64,000 nt of DNA from Streptomyces sp. NRRL B-24484 (GTDB taxonomy: Bacteria; Actinomycetota; Actinomycetes; Streptomycetales; Streptomycetaceae), in contig NZ_JOAI01000034.1 in the NCBI RefSeq assembly GCF_000717715.1, positions 1 to 64,000 on the forward strand. Direction: 5' to 3'. The position numbers and the translations under genes were made by a program. Under the pieces are notes generated by a model, which saw only the letters and a program-made list of their open reading frames with translations, made no database searches and had not been told where the DNA came from. Of the stretch, positions 7,198 through 15,616 are shown piece by piece (within the stretch, counting starts at the first letter, position 1; each line of letters begins with the position of its first letter).

Positions 7198-8563
7198 CGC
7201 CGGGCGCGTCGGGGGCGAGCGTGTCGGGAGCGAGCGCGTCGAAGGGGTCGGCGAGGGCCTCACCGGCCGCCCGGACGACCGCCTCCGCCGCGTCCAGTGC
7301 GTCCAGCGCCGTCACCGTGTCCTCGGCGCGGGCGGCCAGGGCCACCCCCACGGTGGGCAGCTCCTCCCAGCTCGCGGTGGGGATGGTCGGCAGCAGGCGC
7401 ACGCCGAACCGCTCGCAGCGCTCGGCGAGTCGGGCCAGGTGCGCGAACAGCGCCTGCTGCGGCAGGCGGGCGCCGAGCGGCAGCCGGTCCAGGGTGCGGA
7501 CCCGGTGGCCGGGGCCGTGCACCGCGTCGAGCCGGGCGGCGAGCACGAAGGCGACGGCGGGGCCGGTGAGCCGCAGGTTGGTCTCGGTCGGGGCGAGCCG
7601 TCCGGCCGGGTCGGTGACGAAGTCGACGTCGTACCAGCCGCGGTGGCCCGCGCGGGCGAGTTCGGCGCCGACGGCGAGGCCGAACGCCTCCGCGGTGGCG
7701 GCCGCCCGCGGCGGCACCGCGCCGGGGCCGGCGGTGGCGCCCCGGTAGCTGGTGCCGTCGACGTGCATCACGGCGGTGCCGACCGGGTGCACGGTGCCGT
7801 CGCCGGCGATCACCGCGTCGAAGGTCAGGTTCCGCAGCCGGCCCCGCCCGGGGACGTACTCCTCGACCAGCAGCCTGCCGCCGGCCGGCAGGACGCCCCC
7901 GGCGGTGAGACCGCGCAACAGCGCCCGGGCGCCGCCCGCCGCGGCGGTCTCCTGCGGGGTGACGACGGCGGTGCCGTACCCGCCGACGCCGTGGTGGGCC
8001 TTGAGGACGGCGGTCTCGCCGCGGCGGGCCAGGGCGGCGAGCATCCGGGCGGCCTGCCGGGCGGAGCGGGCGGGTCGCTGACGGGGCACCTGGATGCCCG
8101 GGTGCCCGGCCGCGGTGCGGGTGAAGAGCTCGTGCGAGGCGGCCTTGGACTCGTAGTGGTGGACGGCCTCTAGGCCCGGCCCGGCGGTGCGTCCCCAGGG
8201 GCGGACGGGCAGGCCGAGCCGCTCGATGCCCTCGCGCAGGGCCGGGCGGACGGCGAGCGTGCCGCGGACGGTGCCGTGCTCGTCGGCGAGTCCGGTGTGC
8301 AGCTCGACCGGCCCCCAGGCCAACTCCCGTACCAGCCACGCCGTCCACTCCGCGTCGGGTTCGCCGGGCAGCAGCAGCGCGGCCGGGTCGGGGGTGTAGA
8401 ACGCGGCGAGGCAGGAGTAGTGGTGCGCCTGCCGGCGGGCGGCCGGACTCTGCGGGACGAACTGGGCGTTGAAGTCGGCGACGTCGCCGATGTGCACGGC
8501 CCGTCGCCCGCCGTCCGTCCAGGCCTGCTGCCACTGCGCCGCGTCCGTCGGCTGTCTCCCCAT
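7160..8563 (-). CDS. ATP-grasp domain ligase-like protein
   Basis: 467 residues. A pre-ATP-grasp N-terminal half is followed by the ATP-grasp core: AVLKAHHGVGGYGTAVVTP (ATP-binding lysine and glycine loop), LLVEEYVPGRGRLRNLTFD (adenine/hinge strand), and WYDVDFVTDPAG then TETNLRLTGP (Mg-binding Glu/Asn near residue 325). ATP-grasp enzymes join a carboxylate to an amine or thiol through an acyl-phosphate. The substrate cannot be told. It is convergent with, and overlaps by 38 bp, the membrane-tethered adenylation gene. Both are carboxylate-activating enzymes, so a shared pathway is possible but not shown. The C-terminal tail is Pro/Ala-rich. No obvious ribosome site precedes ATG 8563. Confidence 0.8.
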   Translation of the reverse strand: MGRQPTDAAQWQQAWTDGGRRAVHIGDVADFNAQFVPQSPAARRQAHHYSCLAAFYTPDPAALLLPGEPDAEWTAWLVRELAWGPVELHTGLADEHGTVRGTLAVRPALREGIERLGLPVRPWGRTAGPGLEAVHHYESKAASHELFTRTAAGHPGIQVPRQRPARSARQAARMLAALARRGETAVLKAHHGVGGYGTAVVTPQETAAAGGARALLRGLTAGGVLPAGGRLLVEEYVPGRGRLRNLTFDAVIAGDGTVHPVGTAVMHVDGTSYRGATAGPGAVPPRAAATAEAFGLAVGAELARAGHRGWYDVDFVTDPAGRLAPTETNLRLTGPAVAFVLAARLDAVHGPGHRVRTLDRLPLGARLPQQALFAHLARLAERCERFGVRLLPTIPTASWEELPTVGVALAARAEDTVTALDALDAAEAVVRAAGEALADPFDALAPDTLAPDAPGVSARPPRGRAAR

Positions 8564-8667
8564 CGGGTGAGCGTACGGTCACGGCGGGCCGCCCGCGGTG
8601 CGTTCGGACGAAAGCACCCCTGGTGGAGCCGGTCATCCCGGGAGCCCGCGGGACGGTCGTCCGGTGC

Positions 8668-9303
8668 TCAGTCGGCCCGGACGAGGCGCTGCACGGCGGG
8701 CCACAGGCTGTCCAGCCGGCCCGGGTCGTCGGCGAGCTTGGCGAGCAGCACCGCGCCCTCCAGCTGTGCCACCACCGCCCGGGCGGTCGCGAGGTCGGCG
8801 GCGACCTGCGCCGCAGCAACCGGGCCGGCGGCGACCGGCGCCGCAACAACCGGGGCAGTGGCGGCCGCCTCGGCGAGGACGCCCTGCACCAGCGCGGCCT
8901 GCTCGTCGAAGATCTCGGCGAGCCGGGCCTGGATCTCCGGCTCGCGGCCGCTGAGTTCGAGGGCCAGGTTGCCGAGCAGGCAGCCGCGGACGCTGCCGCC
9001 ACCGGCCTTGTCGGCCCGCTGCGCCGCGGCCTGGGCGTCCAGCAGACGCCGCAGGCGTTCCAGCGGCGGCTGTCCGGCGGCGCCCAGCAGGGCCTCCCAG
9101 ACCGGCCGCTGCTGCGTCCAGTGCGCGTCGACGGCGGCGAGGGTCAGCGCCTGCTTGGAGGCGAAGAAGTGGTAGAAACTGCCCTTCTTGACCTCGGCCC
9201 GGGCGCAGATCTCGGCGACGCCGACGGCCGAGTAGCCGCTGCTGTGCAGCAGGTCGCAGGCGGCGTCGAGCAGTCGCTCCTGTGCCGTGCTGCTCCGTCC
9301 CAT
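8668..9303 (-). CDS. TetR/AcrR family transcriptional regulator
   Basis: 211 residues. The N-terminal helix-turn-helix (residues 8-50: ERLLDAACDLLHSSGYSAVG, then KKGSFYHFFASKQAL) is canonical TetR. The ligand domain contains an unusual low-complexity insert (APVVAAPVAAGPVAAAQVAA) encoded by imperfect DNA repeats around 8795-8875. The domain otherwise resembles the YcdC/TetR_C group (RGCLLGNLALELSGREPEI). It should act as a cytosolic dimeric repressor. The start ATG 9303 lies 6 nt after a TATACT -10 box, so the mRNA is probably leaderless. Neighbours give no obvious target besides itself. Confidence 0.9.
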   Translation of the reverse strand: MGRSSTAQERLLDAACDLLHSSGYSAVGVAEICARAEVKKGSFYHFFASKQALTLAAVDAHWTQQRPVWEALLGAAGQPPLERLRRLLDAQAAAQRADKAGGGSVRGCLLGNLALELSGREPEIQARLAEIFDEQAALVQGVLAEAAATAPVVAAPVAAGPVAAAQVAADLATARAVVAQLEGAVLLAKLADDPGRLDSLWPAVQRLVRAD

Positions 9304-9309
9304 GCGGCG

Positions 9310-9329
9310 AGTATACGGTCGGTCAACTA
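9310..9329 (-). promoter_or_regulatory. probable tetR promoter and operator
   Basis: On the minus strand TTGACCGACCGTATACT ends 6 nt before the tetR ATG. TATACT (9310-9315) is a good -10. The overlapping direct repeat GACCGACCG is a plausible TetR half-site array, which would give autoregulation. Confidence 0.45.
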
Positions 9330-9389
9330 CGTCCCGGGCGTGCCGGTGCCCCGGCCGGGAGGTCTCGGCCGGGGCACCGGCGTGCACGC

Positions 9390-11324
9390 TCAGTGGCCGG
9401 TGTTCGGCTCCTGGTGCCACTCGGAGTTCCGGTCGACCCTCAGGACGAGGAACTCGTCCGTCTCCTGGTTCTGCGCGTGGTCGACGGACCGGTAGAGCAG
9501 CCGGTGCTTGCCCTCGCCGGTCACCACGATCGGCCCGGTGTAGGTCTGCCAGCCCCTGCTGTCGAGGTTGTACTCGGTCATGGCGACCCCGGAGAGGTCG
9601 TCGGTGGCGGTGAGGACGACCCGCACCTGGCCCTGGTGGCCGCCCTCGCCCGGGTGTCCGCCGCCGTCCTTGTGCGGGTGCGCGCTCGTCCGGGCGGTGG
9701 TGACCGGCGGGGTGACGTCCACCGGCAGGTCCATCGCCTCGTCCTGGGGCGTCGCCTCGTTCTCGAGGGTCGGCGCCGGGACGCCGGCGGCCTCGGCCCC
9801 GGAGTGGCCGACGGCGCCGCCGCGCAGCACCAGGGCGTTCCAGTCGTCGTGTCCGGCGAGCGCGGTCCGGGTGCCGTCGCCGTTGACGTCGACGCCGACC
9901 TCGGTGTCGGAGATCCGGCCGTCGCAGTTCCAGTCCACGGCGGCCTTGTTCGACTGGACGGTGACGAACTTGCCGACCGTCCCGTCGATGCCGGGGCAGA
10001 AGTGGCTGACGTCGTAGAGCGGGCTGGTCGGCGGGTAGACCCGCTCGTCGAGGGCGGTCTCGTTCAGCGACAGGTTCTGCCGCGAGAAGTCGACGAGGCC
10101 CTTCGTCGTCCCCACCGTCAGGCCGAACTGGTAGCTGTAGTTCATCACGCTGAAGTACTGCGGCTCGTGGTTCGGGATGTCGGAGTCGCCGCTGTGCCGC
10201 AGGCCGAGGTTGTGGCCGAGCTCGTGCATCAGCGTGCCGGCCTGCTCGTCGACGGTGCCGACGTTGTTGGTGAAGCTGCCCAGGCTGACGATGAGGTCGC
10301 TGCCGGGCGTGCCGGCCGAGATCCCGCTGGAGGAGGAGCCGGACTCCAGGTTGTGGGCGGAGATCGCGTAGTGGAAGATCGGCCCCCGTGCGGTGCTGCG
10401 GAAGCCGCCGGTGGCGTTCTTCAGCGTGGTGAAGGCGTCCCACTGGTAGAGGCCGTTGACGGTGGTGCCGAGGTTGGCCGTCTCGGTGAGCTGCCTGGCC
10501 CGGCTGAAGGTGCCCCAGGTGGTGTTGGTGGCGAAGTTCATGATGCTGGTGGGCCCGGCGTCGATGTGCAGGTTGATGCCGGTGCCGGTCTGCCCCCGCT
10601 TGCTGTACGGCGCGTTCTTGAAGGCGTCCACGACCTTCTTGATCGCGGCGGGGTCGAGCGCGTGACTGTGCGCGGTGCCGGCCATCCAGTCGAGCTGGAC
10701 GAATACGTCGGGCCGGTTGACGTCGGCGCCCATCGCCTTGAGGTCGATGAACTTGGCGCCGCTGCCGTCACCGGGGTCGAGGGTGACGCCGTTCAGCTTC
10801 CACGCGTCCGGGATGCCGTCGCAGGTCTTGGAGTTGCAGTCGAAGGTCCAGCGGACGGGGGTCTGCGGGTCGGTGCCGCCGGTGTGGCCGATCACGTAGC
10901 CGGTGGGCGCCGACTCGGTGTAGGCGTTGGCCCCGGTGAAGGGCACGTCCCAGCCGATCCGCAGGGTGGCGCCGTTCTCCCCCTGCACGGTGTAGTCGAC
11001 CGTCCCCCGGGTGCCGTACGCGGAGTTGCACGGCCCCACCGACCAGGTCGCGGTGGTGCCGGCCGGGATCGTCGCCGGCGCGAAGGGGATCAGGCACCCC
11101 TCGGGCACGTTGATGGCGAAGCCCGTCAGGTCGCGGTCGCTCTTGTTCTCGAACTGCACGGACACGGTGCCGCCCGCCCGGCGCGCGGCCGCGGCCGGGG
11201 TGATCGCCGCGGCGACGGTGAACAGGGCCAGGACCAGGACGAAGAGCGCCGCGAGCCCGCCGCGCCGGGTCGCCCCGGCGAGACCCGGCCCGCCCGGGGC
11301 GCCGAGGGAACGATCTGCAGTCAT
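9390..11324 (-). CDS. secreted zinc metalloprotease (HEXXH) with C-terminal accessory domain
   Basis: 644 residues. The N-terminus has a signal sequence (LAALFVLVLALFTVAAAI, predicted cut near residue 45-50). The metzincin-like zinc site HELGHNLGLRHSGD lies near residue 365, with a downstream Met-containing turn in YFSVMNYSYQFG. The mid-section has a calcium-loop-like DWNCDGRISDTE and DVNGDGTRT stretch. The C-terminal 120 residues form an Ig/HYR-like domain (TATDDLSGVAMTEYNLD, then HRLLYRSVDHAQNQE) as in extracellular actinomycete proteases. The expected role is extracellular protein degradation. I chose ATG 11324 as the start; a GTG 18 nt upstream is possible. A perfect inverted repeat lies just upstream. 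Confidence 0.85.
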   Translation of the reverse strand: MTADRSLGAPGGPGLAGATRRGGLAALFVLVLALFTVAAAITPAAAARRAGGTVSVQFENKSDRDLTGFAINVPEGCLIPFAPATIPAGTTATWSVGPCNSAYGTRGTVDYTVQGENGATLRIGWDVPFTGANAYTESAPTGYVIGHTGGTDPQTPVRWTFDCNSKTCDGIPDAWKLNGVTLDPGDGSGAKFIDLKAMGADVNRPDVFVQLDWMAGTAHSHALDPAAIKKVVDAFKNAPYSKRGQTGTGINLHIDAGPTSIMNFATNTTWGTFSRARQLTETANLGTTVNGLYQWDAFTTLKNATGGFRSTARGPIFHYAISAHNLESGSSSSGISAGTPGSDLIVSLGSFTNNVGTVDEQAGTLMHELGHNLGLRHSGDSDIPNHEPQYFSVMNYSYQFGLTVGTTKGLVDFSRQNLSLNETALDERVYPPTSPLYDVSHFCPGIDGTVGKFVTVQSNKAAVDWNCDGRISDTEVGVDVNGDGTRTALAGHDDWNALVLRGGAVGHSGAEAAGVPAPTLENEATPQDEAMDLPVDVTPPVTTARTSAHPHKDGGGHPGEGGHQGQVRVVLTATDDLSGVAMTEYNLDSRGWQTYTGPIVVTGEGKHRLLYRSVDHAQNQETDEFLVLRVDRNSEWHQEPNTGH

Positions 11325-11351
11325 GCCTGTCACGCTAGGCACGACTTTGAC

Positions 11352-11380
11352 GACACTCCGTCACGACTCGACGGAGTGTC
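11352..11380. promoter_or_regulatory. perfect 10-bp inverted repeat upstream of the metalloprotease gene
   Basis: GACACTCCGT and ACGGAGTGTC are separated by 9 nt. The right edge of the protease 5' region begins 28 nt away and the preceding gene ends 64 nt away. It could be an operator for the protease or a terminator of the upstream gene. No T-run follows on the minus strand, and the long loop favours a protein-binding dyad. Confidence 0.5.
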
Positions 11381-11443
11381 ACTCCGACGGCGGCCCCGGC
11401 GACGGCCCGGACCTGCATCCCGGGCCGGGCCGTCGGGCCGTCC

Positions 11444-12064
11444 TCAGTGGAAGACGATCGCGCGGCCGGTGGCCAGGCTCTCCCGGCAGGCGCCGTGCAG
11501 CACGTACCAGGCGTGCTTCTCCGCCTCGTACGGGTCGTCCGCAGCGACGACGGGGTCCGCGGTGGCGGCCGCGGTCTCCGGGCAGATGCCGATCGCCGGT
11601 GCCAGGCGCCGGAGTTCGGCGAGCAGCTGCCCGGTGGAGCCGACCGTTCCGCCGCCCGCGACGCCGGCCTCCTCCGGCAGGAACACCGGGTCGTCGAAGT
11701 CGGCGGGCACGTAGTAGCCGGCGCAGTCGGAGTGGCAGAGCAGGTGCGAGGAGAACATCAGGGTCTCCTCCTCGACGTCGCCGCGGTCGCAGTCGTACTG
11801 CTCCGGGTCGGTGGTGGCGGCGGGGGTGACGGGGCCGCGGCGGCGCAGCACGAACACCCGGCGCAGGTGGTGCAGGTACCCGTAGGGGAAGCCGCCGGTG
11901 CGGGCGGCGCGGCCGGTGCCCGCGGGCGCGGGCTCGCTCCAGTGGATCCCCTTGGCCTGCAGCGCTTCGGCGAGCACGGCGAGCTCACGGGCGTGGTGGG
12001 CGGCGCCCTCCGGGTCGTGGCGGTCGAGGTCGTCGAGCAGGCCGACGGTGATCGAGAGTCCCAT
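11444..12064 (-). CDS. hypothetical protein
   Basis: 206 residues, no signal peptide or membrane span. The N-terminus (GLSITVGLLDDLDRHDPEGA) and central HLLCHSDCAGYYVPADFDDP segment look conserved and ordered. The family resembles uncharacterised streptomycete proteins and I cannot assign a function. The Cys/His cluster (about residues 110-118) might bind metal, which is speculation. Start ATG 12064 is divergent from the nitronate monooxygenase gene, with 114 bp between starts. Confidence 0.75.
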   Translation of the reverse strand: MGLSITVGLLDDLDRHDPEGAAHHARELAVLAEALQAKGIHWSEPAPAGTGRAARTGGFPYGYLHHLRRVFVLRRRGPVTPAATTDPEQYDCDRGDVEEETLMFSSHLLCHSDCAGYYVPADFDDPVFLPEEAGVAGGGTVGSTGQLLAELRRLAPAIGICPETAAATADPVVAADDPYEAEKHAWYVLHGACRESLATGRAIVFH

Positions 12065-12178
12065 GGGCCGCAACGGTAGGGCCAGCCTCCGACACGGCCG
12101 GGGGCGGGGCGTTCGATGCGAATAGTTGACCGGTCGTCTAGCATGGCGGGAACGTCGACAGCGAGGGAGCGCACAGTC

Positions 12179-13252
12179 ATGAACACACGCGCGGTGGGCC
12201 GGTTCTGCGAGCTGGTGGGCCTGGAGCACCCGGTGGTGCAGGGCCCGTTCGGCGGCGGGGCGTCGTCGGTGGCCCTGGCCGCGGCCGTCTCGGAGGCGGG
12301 CGGACTCGGCTCGTTCGGGGCGCACCAGCTGCGGCCCGACGCACTGACCCGACTGGTGGAGGACCTGCGCGCCGCGACCTCCCGGCCGTTCGCGGTCAAC
12401 CTGTGGGTGCCGCAGCCGGGCGAGGGCGCGACCGGCGCCACCGCGGCGGACGTCGAGCGGCTGCACCCGTACTACGCCGAACTGGGCCTGCCCGATCCGT
12501 CGGCCGAGCTGCACCGGCCGGACTTCGACGAGCAGGTCGACGCCCTGCTGGAGGCGGCTCCGCCGGTGATCAGCCTGGTGATGGGGCTGCCGCCGGAGCG
12601 GCTGGTGGCGGGGGCGCGCCGCCGCGGCATCCTGCTGGTCGGCACCGCGACCACCGTCGCCGAGGCGGAGGCGCTGGAGCGGGCGGGCGTCGACGTGGTG
12701 GTGGCGTCCGGCAGCGACGCGGGCGGCCACCGCGGTGCCTTCCTCGCGCCGGTGCGCGAGTCGCTGGTCGGCACCTTCTCGCTGGTCCCGCAGGTGGTGG
12801 ACGCGGTGCGGGTGCCGGTGGTGGCGGCGGGCGGGATCGCCGACGGGCGGGGCCTGGCCGCCGCCCTGGTGCTCGGGGCGGACGCGGTGCAGATCGGCAC
12901 CGGTTTCCTGGCCTGTGCGGAGTCCGCGGCGAGCGAGGTGCACCGCCGGGCGCTGCTCTCCCCGGAGGCCCGGACGACCGTGCTCACCCGGCTGTTCTCC
13001 GGCCGGACGGCGCGCGGCATCGTCAACCGCTTCGTCCGCGAGATGGCCGTGCACGAGGAGACCGTCCCGCCCTATCCGGTGCAGAACGCGCTGATGCTGC
13101 CGCTGCGCGCGGAGGCGGCCGCCCGGGGCAGGTCGGATCTGGTCAACCTGTGGTCCGGGCAGGCCGCCGGGCTCGCGGTCGGCGGTGCGGCCGCCGACTA
13201 CCTGTCGGGGGTGCTGGCGGACGCCGGGAGGCTGCTCGGCCGCCCGCTCTGA
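12179..13252 (+). CDS. nitronate monooxygenase (2-nitropropane dioxygenase family)
   Basis: 357 residues, an FMN-dependent TIM barrel. The N-terminal HPVVQGPFGGGASSVALAAA matches the family opening. GSDAGGHRG contains the conserved FMN-side glycine/His loop, and VPVVAAGGIADGRGLAAALV plus GADAVQIGTGFLA form the phosphate-binding strands. It oxidises alkyl nitronates (for example propionate-3-nitronate) to carbonyl compounds and nitrite, a detoxification role. ATG 12179 has GAGGGAG upstream. A GACCGGTC palindrome sits in the promoter zone at about 12129-12136 and could be an operator. It is divergent from an unknown gene. Confidence 0.88.
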   Translation: MNTRAVGRFCELVGLEHPVVQGPFGGGASSVALAAAVSEAGGLGSFGAHQLRPDALTRLVEDLRAATSRPFAVNLWVPQPGEGATGATAADVERLHPYYAELGLPDPSAELHRPDFDEQVDALLEAAPPVISLVMGLPPERLVAGARRRGILLVGTATTVAEAEALERAGVDVVVASGSDAGGHRGAFLAPVRESLVGTFSLVPQVVDAVRVPVVAAGGIADGRGLAAALVLGADAVQIGTGFLACAESAASEVHRRALLSPEARTTVLTRLFSGRTARGIVNRFVREMAVHEETVPPYPVQNALMLPLRAEAAARGRSDLVNLWSGQAAGLAVGGAAADYLSGVLADAGRLLGRPL

Positions 13253-13287
13253 CCGCCGACCGCCGACCGCCGGGGGCCGACGGTCGG

Positions 13288-13518
13288 TCAGGCCTCGCCG
13301 GGGTGCCAGGCGGGCCACTCCCAGGGGCGGTCGACCCAGTGCACGAGGACGGGGTCGTGCGGGTCGAGCTCGGGGAAGGCGTGCTTGACCTCGGGCTCGA
13401 ACTCCTCGGGGGCGAGCGGCTTCCAGCCGCTGCCCTTGAAGTGCACCAGCCGGTAGCGGCTGTCGGTGCGGAACTCGGCGACCTCGACGAGGGGTTCGGT
13501 GGTGCTGTTGCTGTTCAT
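13288..13518 (-). CDS. small conserved hypothetical protein
   Basis: 76 residues, acidic, with many aromatics (WVDRPWEWPAWHPGEA at the C-terminus). No signal peptide, helix-turn-helix or membrane span is evident. It belongs to no family I can name. The codon pattern is strong, so it is very probably a real gene. It ends 35 bp from the convergent nitronate monooxygenase gene and is divergent from the proline-rich membrane protein. Confidence 0.65.
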   Translation of the reverse strand: MNSNSTTEPLVEVAEFRTDSRYRLVHFKGSGWKPLAPEEFEPEVKHAFPELDPHDPVLVHWVDRPWEWPAWHPGEA

Positions 13519-13675
13519 GCCCCCCAGCATCGTCCGGGGCCCGGGGGCGCGCACCCGCACCGCACCACCGTGTCCGCCGCCCGGTGCCGTTCCACGGGGG
13601 TGTCCCGGCTCGTTGGGCACGGCGGGCTCCGCCGCGACCCGCGGGGGCGGCCCGCCGCACGGACGGGAGACCGGG

Positions 13676-14281
13676 ATGGACGAGCAGTGGAAGGCGCCGT
13701 GGACGTACGGCTGGGAGACCGCGGACCGGCCGCCCGGCCCGCCACCGCCGACCGGCCCACCCCCGGCCGGCCCACCCCCGGCCGCTCCCCCGGCGCCCGC
13801 GCCGCGCCGGCCGCGGGCGGCGGTCGGCGCGGCGGCCGCCGTGCTGGGCGGGGCCGCTCTGCTCGGCGGGATGCTGGCCACCTGCGGCCCCGGCGGCGCC
13901 GGCGGCTCCGGCGAGCTCACCGGGGTGCTGGCCAGTGCGGCGCCGCCCTCCACCCCGGCCCCGCGGTTGCCGGCCCCGCCCGCGGACGCTGCCCCGACCG
14001 TCAGCAGCGGCCCGGCCACCGACCCGACCGCCGACGACCCCGACACGAGCCCCTCGGGGGCCCCGGAGGACACCGCCGCGGCCGCCGACGCGCCGAGCCG
14101 GACGGCCCGCCCGGGGCCGGCCCGCTCACCGCTGCACCTGCGTCCGGGCACCCGCCCCCGGGCGACGGCCGCCGTGCCGCACCCGACCGCGATCAAGGTG
14201 TGCGCGGAGGCCGAACGCCAGGGCCAGTGGGCACCCGGCTCCGAACAGGCCCGGATCTGCCGCGACCTCTACGGCGGCTGA
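13676..14281 (+). CDS. proline/alanine-rich single-pass membrane protein
   Basis: 201 residues. The short cytosolic N-terminus has a proline cluster (residues 20-45), one transmembrane helix (AVGAAAAVLGGAALLGGML, about 47-66), and a long Pro/Ala/Thr-rich extracytoplasmic linker. The C-terminus is ordered, with two cysteines (IKVCAEAERQGQW and ARICRDLYGG) that could form a disulphide. Family unknown. ATG 13676 has GGGAGA 6 nt upstream. A cell-envelope location is inferred from topology only. Confidence 0.65.
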   Translation: MDEQWKAPWTYGWETADRPPGPPPPTGPPPAGPPPAAPPAPAPRRPRAAVGAAAAVLGGAALLGGMLATCGPGGAGGSGELTGVLASAAPPSTPAPRLPAPPADAAPTVSSGPATDPTADDPDTSPSGAPEDTAAAADAPSRTARPGPARSPLHLRPGTRPRATAAVPHPTAIKVCAEAERQGQWAPGSEQARICRDLYGG

Positions 14282-14434
14282 GCCCCGGCGGGGCGCGAAC
14301 GGTGGAACCGGCCGCACTCCCCCGTTGTCCTGGCTCACACGGGGCACAAGACCCTACGGCGGGACGGGCGGCGTCCCGTACCGTGGACCGGCGGGCGCGG
14401 CAGGCGCGTCCCACCGGACAGTGAGGAGGACGCC

Positions 14435-14803
14435 GTGGCCAAGCCCGTACCGAAGCGGTTGCAGGGGATCGACCGGGCCGCGGTGTCGCGGTCGGCGTGG
14501 GGCCTGTACCGGGAGACCCAGCGGCCGGGGGCGCCGGGGCTGGGCGCCCGGGTCGCGGCCACGCCCCGGCTGGTGCGCGACGTGCTCACCGGCCGCTACC
14601 CGGGCGTCGGCCCGGGCAAGCTGGCGGCGCTCGCCGTGCTGTGCGCGGTCTACCTGCTGAGCCCGATCGACGCGGTGCCGGACATCATCCCGTTCGTCGG
14701 CTGGACGGACGACACCGCCGTGCTGGTGTGGTTCCTGGCCGGCCTCACCCGGGAGTCCGGCCGCTACCTGGAGTGGTCGCAGCAGCAGGTCCGCGCCGAC
14801 TGA
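14435..14803 (+). CDS. DUF1232 (YkvA-type) membrane protein
   Basis: 122 residues, GTG start at 14435 with GAGGAGGA upstream. The hallmark is the hydrophobic segment with conserved Pro/Asp turns, LLSPIDAVPDIIPFVGWTDD, in the DUF1232 core (residues 72-108). DUF1232 proteins are small membrane-associated proteins of unknown role. The gene is tightly convergent with the GNAT gene (18 bp). Confidence 0.85.
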   Translation: MAKPVPKRLQGIDRAAVSRSAWGLYRETQRPGAPGLGARVAATPRLVRDVLTGRYPGVGPGKLAALAVLCAVYLLSPIDAVPDIIPFVGWTDDTAVLVWFLAGLTRESGRYLEWSQQQVRAD

Positions 14804-14821
14804 CCCCGGCCGGCAGCCGTC

Positions 14822-15358
14822 TCAGAGCGCCTTGACCAGCCGCTCGAAGCGCAGGTCGGGGCGGAGCGGCACGCCGAAGCGCTCGTCGCCGTACGGGAAG
14901 GGCTCGAACTCGCCGGTGCGCACGTAGCCGCGCCGCTCGTACCAGGCGATCAGGTCGGCGCGCTGCTCGATGACGGTCATCTCCATCCGGTCGATGCCCC
15001 ACTCCTCGCGGGCGTGCCGCTCCGCGCGCTCCAGGACGGAGCGGCCGATGCCGCCGCCCTGCAGGGCCGGGCGGACGGAGAACATGCCGAAGTAGGCCGC
15101 GCCGGTGCGGCGCTCCAGGTGGCAGCAGGCGAGCAGGGCTCCGTCCGCCTCGGCGAGCAGCACCACGGACCCCTGGCGGGCGACGACCTCGGCGACACCC
15201 GCCTCGTCGGTGCGCTGCCCGTCCAGCAGGTCGGCCTCGGTGGTCCAGCCGGCCCGGCTGGCCTCCCCGCGGTAGGCGGACTCGACCAGGGCGACGACGG
15301 CGGGCACGTCGGCCGGTCCGGCGGCGCGGAAGGCGGGTTCGGACTGCACGGGCTGCAC
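14822..15358 (-). CDS. GNAT family N-acetyltransferase
   Basis: 178 residues. It has the GNAT fold: beta-4 FGMFSVRPALQGGGIGRSVL contains the acetyl-CoA pyrophosphate loop (Q-G-G-G-I-G), followed by MEMTVIEQRADLIAWYERRG (beta-5/alpha-4) and the C-terminal YVRTGEFEPF. It transfers acetyl from acetyl-CoA to an amine or protein; the acceptor is unknown. GTG 15358 has GGAG 6 nt upstream. Another GTG 12 nt downstream is possible. Confidence 0.85.
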   Translation of the reverse strand: MQPVQSEPAFRAAGPADVPAVVALVESAYRGEASRAGWTTEADLLDGQRTDEAGVAEVVARQGSVVLLAEADGALLACCHLERRTGAAYFGMFSVRPALQGGGIGRSVLERAERHAREEWGIDRMEMTVIEQRADLIAWYERRGYVRTGEFEPFPYGDERFGVPLRPDLRFERLVKAL

Positions 15359-15557
15359 GGGCTGCTCCGGGGTCGGCGGCGGCGGGCTGGCCCTGCCATC
15401 GTGCCATGCACGGGTGTGCGCACGGAAAGGGCCTCGGGGTGCGCGGGTGGTGCGCCGGCGGCCGGCGGGCGCACCCGTCCGGGGACTCGGCGCTCCCGAG
15501 CGCAGCCTGATGGTGCATCAACAACCTCCCGACGGGCGCGGGTTCACCCCTAACCTC

Positions 15558-15577
15558 GGGGCTACGCGGGTAGCCCC
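15558..15577. promoter_or_regulatory. hairpin or operator in the lysozyme 5' region
   Basis: GGGGCTAC and GTAGCCCC form a perfect 8-bp stem with a 4-nt loop, ending 39 nt before the lysozyme start. It is either an operator or a 5' leader hairpin. Confidence 0.4.
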
Positions 15578-15616
15578 TTGGCATCCCGCGGCCCCACGTA
15601 TGCGAAGGAGTAGCTC

